This document shows, one piece after another, positions 60,169 to 64,000 of a DNA stretch of 64,000 nt (position 1 is the first letter of the stretch; each line of letters opens with the position of its first letter). A program made the translations under genes and the position numbers. The notes under the pieces are model-generated. The model did no database searches. It was not told the origin of the DNA and saw nothing but the letters and a program-made list of their open reading frames with translations. Location of the stretch: contig CAJNDS010001913.1 of assembly GCA_905221605.1 (NCBI GenBank), positions 1 through 64,000 of the forward strand, given 5' to 3'. The DNA comes from Symbiodinium natans (Eukaryota; Sar; Dinophyceae; Suessiales; Symbiodiniaceae).

Positions 60169-61029
60169 TATTTTGCCGGGCTTGGGAGTCATCCGTAGGG
60201 CTTTGGCGACTAGAACTTTAGGGGTTGAGAGCCTAGCATTTGCTGCTACAGGGACTACAGGCTCCAGGTAGAGAATTGAGGCACATGGACCTCAACCTTA
60301 CAAGCTTAACAAACTGAATATCCTAAACCCTAAACCCTAAACCCTAAACCACCGACCCTGAACCCTAAACCCTAAACCCCAAACCCTAAACCCTAAACCC
60401 TAAACCCTAAACTTTACCAGTGTATTGGTTCACTGGGGCCCCCGATCCTCCAGAGGTCCGGCAATGCAGAGAGTCCACGGGCCAAGGATCCATTTGCGAT
60501 CCCCGATCCCCGACCCCCCTGGAGGGTACCAGTTGGGGGTTTGCCAGGGGGTCTGGGATTTTGGCTTCATGAAGGCTTCCGGGTTCAGGGTTTGAGGGTT
60601 CAGGGTTTCAGGGGTTTTAGAGTTCAAGGGTTTAGGGTTTAGGGGTTTTGGGCTCGGGGTTTTAGGCGTTTGTTGGGGCCTTGTGGCGGTTTCCGGGTTT
60701 TTGAGCAATTACTTTGATTGAACTCCCGAACCGTGAACCTCAAGCCCAGGATGTTTAAAGCAGCGCCCTAAGCCCTAAGCCCCAAGCCCCAGACCCTAAA
60801 CCCTAAACCCTAAACCCTTAACCCTTAACCCTAAACCCTAAACCCTAAACCCTATATAAACCCTAGCCCTAAACCCTAAAGCTAGGCTGGACGACCCGTC
60901 TCACCCCTGCAACCCTGGCACCCTGTCAGCCCCTGCCAAGCCCGCAACCCCTACGAAGATCATCTCTCTAAAAGCCCCTGCGCCTGGGACTTGGACCTAC
61001 AAGTTCAACAGAGATGTTGCAACTTTGAA

Positions 61030-61107
61030 GATATTTATCTATATATAGGTATGTACATATACTTGTATTATGCATATACATATGTGTATATGAATATGTA
61101 TATGCGT

Positions 61108-61180
<73 letters not shown>

Positions 61181-61190
61181 TGTGTATCTA
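61030..61190. repeat. (TA)n/(TATG) microsatellite
   Basis: Long alternating TA/CATATA tract. Confidence 0.93.
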
Positions 61191-61303
61191 GGATGCCCAG
61201 TAGTACCCTCATTCCCTTTTTGGGGGGTTTAGGTTCCCTTATAAACCTCTTTAAGCAAAAAAGGGCACCCTTTTTAATCCTAGGTTACTGGGCAACCTGG
61301 CTA
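61188..61303. mobile_element. Palindromic element TGCCCAGTA
   Basis: Left arm GATGCCCAGTAGTACC and right arm GGTTACTGGGCA are inverted complements. Inner arms CCCTTTTTGG and AAAAAAGGGC also pair. Confidence 0.6.
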
Positions 61304-61339
61304 TATATGACATGCATATACCATACATGAAGCATCATG

Positions 61340-61440
61340 TATCTACAACAGCAGGAGCCGGATGCGCCGGGCAACACCCTGCGTGCCGCCACGCCCCCGC
61401 CCGGGCCACCCCCCACCTCCACGAGGCGTTCGCAGGCGGG
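61340..61440 (+). CDS. Exon-like island, Pro-rich
   Basis: Frame with QQEPDAPGNTLRAATPPPGP then PPTSTRRSQAG, followed immediately by GGTTTAGGG. Very GC-rich, disordered. No family recognised. Confidence 0.4.
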
Positions 61441-61779
61441 GTTTAGGGTTTGGGGTTTAGGGTTTAGGGTTTAGGGGTTAGGGTTTAAAAGTTTAGGGTT
61501 GGAGCAGGCGGTACCTAGGGTTACAGAGTTCATGGGATACAAGTATGGTCCCTTATCTGTGCCCCAGCCTCCTGAGAAGATAGGAACCCTTGAGTTTCAA
61601 TTAAAAAAATTGCATCATGTTTGGGGACCGGGAAATAATCGGTATGCAAGGACCCCAAACTAGGGGCCATACCCTACTGGGAGTTTCATGGGTACCTGTG
61701 GCCACGTAAACCCATATGAGGGGTCTTTGGGGGCACATTTGGGTTCTGCCCGACACCCCAAACCCAAACCCGAAATCCT

Positions 61780-61920
61780 TGGAGGTTCATGGCACTTAGT
61801 AACCCAGCCATAACTGTACCTATAACCCAAGTAGAACCCTAGTACGGTACTTAAGGGGCTTTTATGTGGGTTATACCGGCACTTAGAGAATCGGTTTCTA
61901 AGTACCCTGAACCTCCAAGT
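61780..61920. mobile_element. Family A palindromic element, copy
   Basis: Left end CCTTGGAGGTTCATGGCAC and right end AAGTACCCTGAACCTCCAAGT are inverted complements. The interior contains repeated GTACTTA and TAGTAAC blocks. Confidence 0.75.
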
Positions 61921-61983
61921 TATAGGAGAGCACGAAGCCTTGGCTTTCCCAAATCCCCCGAAACCCTCCTGCATCCTCCCTCA

Positions 61984-62104
61984 TCCCTAAACTCTAAACC
62001 CTAAACCCTAAACCCTGAAGCCTAAACCCTAAACCCTAAACCCTAAACCCTAAACCCTAAACCCTAAACCCTAAACCCCAAACCCTAAACCCTAAACCCT
62101 AAAC
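61984..62104. repeat. CCCTAAA array before exon
   Basis: About 16 units, ending at the start of the exon-like island at 62105. Confidence 0.95.
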
Positions 62105-62372
62105 CCGCTGGTGAAGTCACGGCCGCTCACCGAGGGCGAGGTCGTGTGTGTGTGGCTACTGCTGCCAAGTTCACTTCCTTGGACACTCTGCAACAGTTCT
62201 TGCGGTTGCCGGGACACGGATTCTTGGCCGACGGGGTGGTGAGAGTGGGCAATGTGCCTTTGGAAGGTGCACGGGGGCCCTTGTACTGCGTCTTGCAGGG
62301 AGCCGCGGGCTATGTGCAACATTATCAACGCTGGATCATGTTGCGTGATGGAGAAGAGAGAGAGGTAGAGAG
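62105..62372 (+). CDS. Exon-like island, about 85 aa, unknown product
   Basis: Frame with VATAAKFTSLDTLQQFLRLP, GHGFLADGVVRVGNVPLEGA, RGPLYCVLQGAAGYVQHYQR and WIMLRDGEE, running into a GA-rich tract at 62360-62384. The largest credible exon in the right part of the window. Family not recognised. Confidence 0.5.
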
Positions 62373-62574
62373 AGAGAGAGAGTTTGAGGGTTTAGGGTTC
62401 ATGTGGCGTAAAAGAAAATATTGCAGTACAGGGTATCTGACCCCAATTTTTAGGGTTCATGTGGTTTCTAGGGCTAGACAGCCTATACACGGCTCCCCCA
62501 AAGCCCTAACTGAAAGGCTTATGAATGGAATCGGATTGCCTACACCTTCAACCAGAAGAAGAAACCCCCAAAAC

Positions 62575-63180
62575 CCCTAAGCCCCTAAGCCCCTAAAACC
62601 CCTAAAAACCCTAAACCCCTAAGCCCCTAAACCTCTATTCTTATCCCAAACCCTAAGCCCTACTTGGACCCTAAACTCCTCAGACCTGATCCCTGAACTC
62701 ATAAACCCTGAGCCCCCCAAAACCACCACAGGACACCCGGCCTCAGCATAAGTCCGAAAGAACCAAACTCCAAACCCTAAAATCCCTGGACCCCAAACCG
62801 CAAACCCCAAACTTTAATCCCCAAACCCCCTAAGCCATAAATCCCAAACCCCAAAGTTTAAAACCCTAGTTCCCTAAACCCCACACCCTAAACTCTAAAC
62901 TCCAAACCCAAAACCCTAAACCCCCAAAACCCTAAACCCCAAACCCCAAAGTTTAAACCCTAAATCCCTGAACCCCCTAAACCCTAAATCCCTAAACCCC
63001 AAACCCCTAAGTCCCAAACCCTAAGCCCTAAACCCTAAACCCCAAACCCCAAGCCCTAAACCCCAAACCCTAAACCCTAGCCCTAAACCCCAAACCCTAA
63101 ACCCTAAACCCTAAACCCTAAACCCTAAACCCTAAACCCTAAACCCTAAACCCTAAACCCTAGCCCTAAACCCCAAACCC
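62575..63180. repeat. Long degenerate CCCTAAA array
   Basis: About 80 units with many substitutions (CCCCAAA, CCCTAAG, CCCCTAA). A homogeneous core of perfect units lies near 63095-63165. Confidence 0.95.
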
Positions 63181-63181
63181 T

Positions 63182-63294
63182 CCTCTCCCAAGGCGTCCCT
63201 GCGGGCGCCTTTGCTGTCGGCGCGGCTCCGCGCCGCCGCGGGCGGCGCCGCCGCGCTGCCAGTTGCGGCGGCGGAGGCCTGTGAAGGTTCTTGA
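63182..63294 (+). CDS. Terminal exon-like island, Ala/Arg-rich
   Basis: Extremely GC-rich. Frame with KASLRAPLLSARLRAAAGGA then LPVAAAEACEGS and TGA. Bracketed by CCCTAAA upstream and TTTAGGG downstream. Low complexity, so coding status is uncertain. Confidence 0.3.
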
Positions 63295-63887
63295 GTTTAG
63301 GGTAGAGGGTTTCGGGTTCCAGGGTGTAGGGGTTTGGGTTTAGGGTTTAGGGTTTAGGGTTTAGGGTTTAGGGTTTAGGGTTTAGGGTTCTTTGAACGGG
63401 GTCTTGGGGCTTTAATGAGCTTTGGGGGTTGAGAGTTTAGGGTTTTGGGTGTAGGTGTTCAGGGTTTATAGGGGTGTGGGAGGTATTCTTGGTCGAGGAT
63501 ATCAAGGTTGAGTCTTTAGTGTCCATAGTTCCACCCGGGCTTTTGGGTGACAAGTGATAAGCTTAGGCTCTGTAAACCCCAGACCGCCCAGACCCTGAGA
63601 ATATATGAAACGGTTTCGGGTGCGGGGATCCTGTTTCATCTTTTTATTGTGGGGACTCTATCAGGGGTCCTCTATTTTCGTAAACCCCCAAAATACCAGT
63701 CTAGCGTAGCGCGCTAGACCCCCATAATTCCAGGGTTTAGTGTTTCGGGCTTAGGGTTAGGGGTTTAGGGTCTGGGGTTTAGGGTTTAGGGTTAGGGGTT
63801 TAGGGTTTAGGGTTTTGGGTTTCGGGTACAGGGTTTCTCTGCATGGCCTCAGCAATTGCTTCTCTGAAGAAAAAAACCAAGCAAACA

Positions 63888-63988
63888 TTGGAATGTTCCC
63901 CCATATACGAGCAGTCCTTAGTAGGGGTTCTAATCGGAGGTACGATAATCCCCACTAAGGACTTTGAGCATAAAGGGGAACACCCCAA
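63888..63988. mobile_element. Palindromic MITE (TTGGGATG family), copy 5
   Basis: Left end TTGGAATGTTCCCCCATATA, right end AAAGGGGAACACCCCAA. Flanking 8-mers AGCAAACA and AGTAAATA match at 6/8 with two transitions, consistent with a decayed target duplication. 63,300-63,880 is TTTAGGG-type DNA plus a family C fragment. Confidence 0.8.
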
Positions 63989-64000
63989 AGTAAATACACA

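Noticed and set aside
60991-61191. Tyr/Ile-rich 66-aa frame
   Set aside because: It is translated from a (TA)n microsatellite.
1-64000. tRNA, rRNA or riboswitch genes
   Set aside because: No cloverleaf-type A/B boxes, rRNA core sequences or riboswitch motifs were recognised by eye; a covariance-model scan would be needed to exclude small RNAs.

Overview
The window looks like nuclear DNA of a dinoflagellate or a close alveolate. The evidence is: (i) TTTAGGG-type (plant/dinoflagellate) telomeric repeats scattered throughout; (ii) genes cut into very small GC-rich exons, with some introns best explained by GA-AG boundaries; (iii) a giant Ty1/copia retrotransposon with CCCH zinc fingers in its gag region; (iv) a 15-nt LTR sequence matching 14/15 bases of the 3' part of the dinoflagellate spliced leader (recalled, not searched). 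The species cannot be named from sequence alone. No rRNA, tRNA or CRISPR array was recognised.

Layout. 1-14.0 kb is satellite-rich: a 9-bp repeat arranged as nested inverted repeats (1-1500), a 34-bp repeat, an AT-rich 9-bp repeat, a 55-bp satellite (2.05-4.24 kb), a second, unrelated 55-bp satellite (5.03-5.68 kb), then purine-rich higher-order repeats to 13.6 kb. One unique island (8.24-9.51 kb) holds a frame-shifted zinc-ribbon gene. 14.0-38.9 kb is genic, but every gene is split by telomeric repeats and small palindromic elements. Recognisable genes are the C-terminal part of an ABCD/YddA-like ABC transporter (14.2-15.95 kb), a nitrobindin (23.7-24.2 kb), a histidine phosphatase with a six-exon model that joins in frame (26.29-28.52 kb) and an ERD2 (KDEL-receptor)-like membrane protein (about 31.6-32.7 kb). 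Many more exon-like islands have no identified product. 39,011-58,980 is one 19,970-bp LTR retrotransposon with 290-bp LTRs. 59-64 kb returns to telomere-repeat-rich DNA with a few exon islands.

Main results. (1) Telomeric repeats have a fixed polarity around exons: CCCTAAA arrays end just before an exon and TTTAGGG arrays start just after it, on the sense strand. Introns therefore begin with GTTTAGGG and end with CCCTAAA, and could fold as telomeric hairpins. (2) All five introns of the histidine phosphatase gene are repeats or transposon-like elements flanked by short direct repeats (4-25 bp), which is the signature of introners. At least two element families with terminal inverted repeats supply the introns. 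(3) The retrotransposon carries a 15.1-kb uninterrupted ORF (gag, protease, integrase, RT, RNase H). It also has cargo not found in ordinary copia elements: a methyltransferase-like domain and, beyond one in-frame TAA, a Tpt1/KptA (RNA 2'-phosphotransferase)-like domain, followed by a zinc-ribbon ORF. (4) The retrotransposon contains at least 14 copies of an 11-nt stem-loop whose third base pair covaries (A-T, G-C, C-G).
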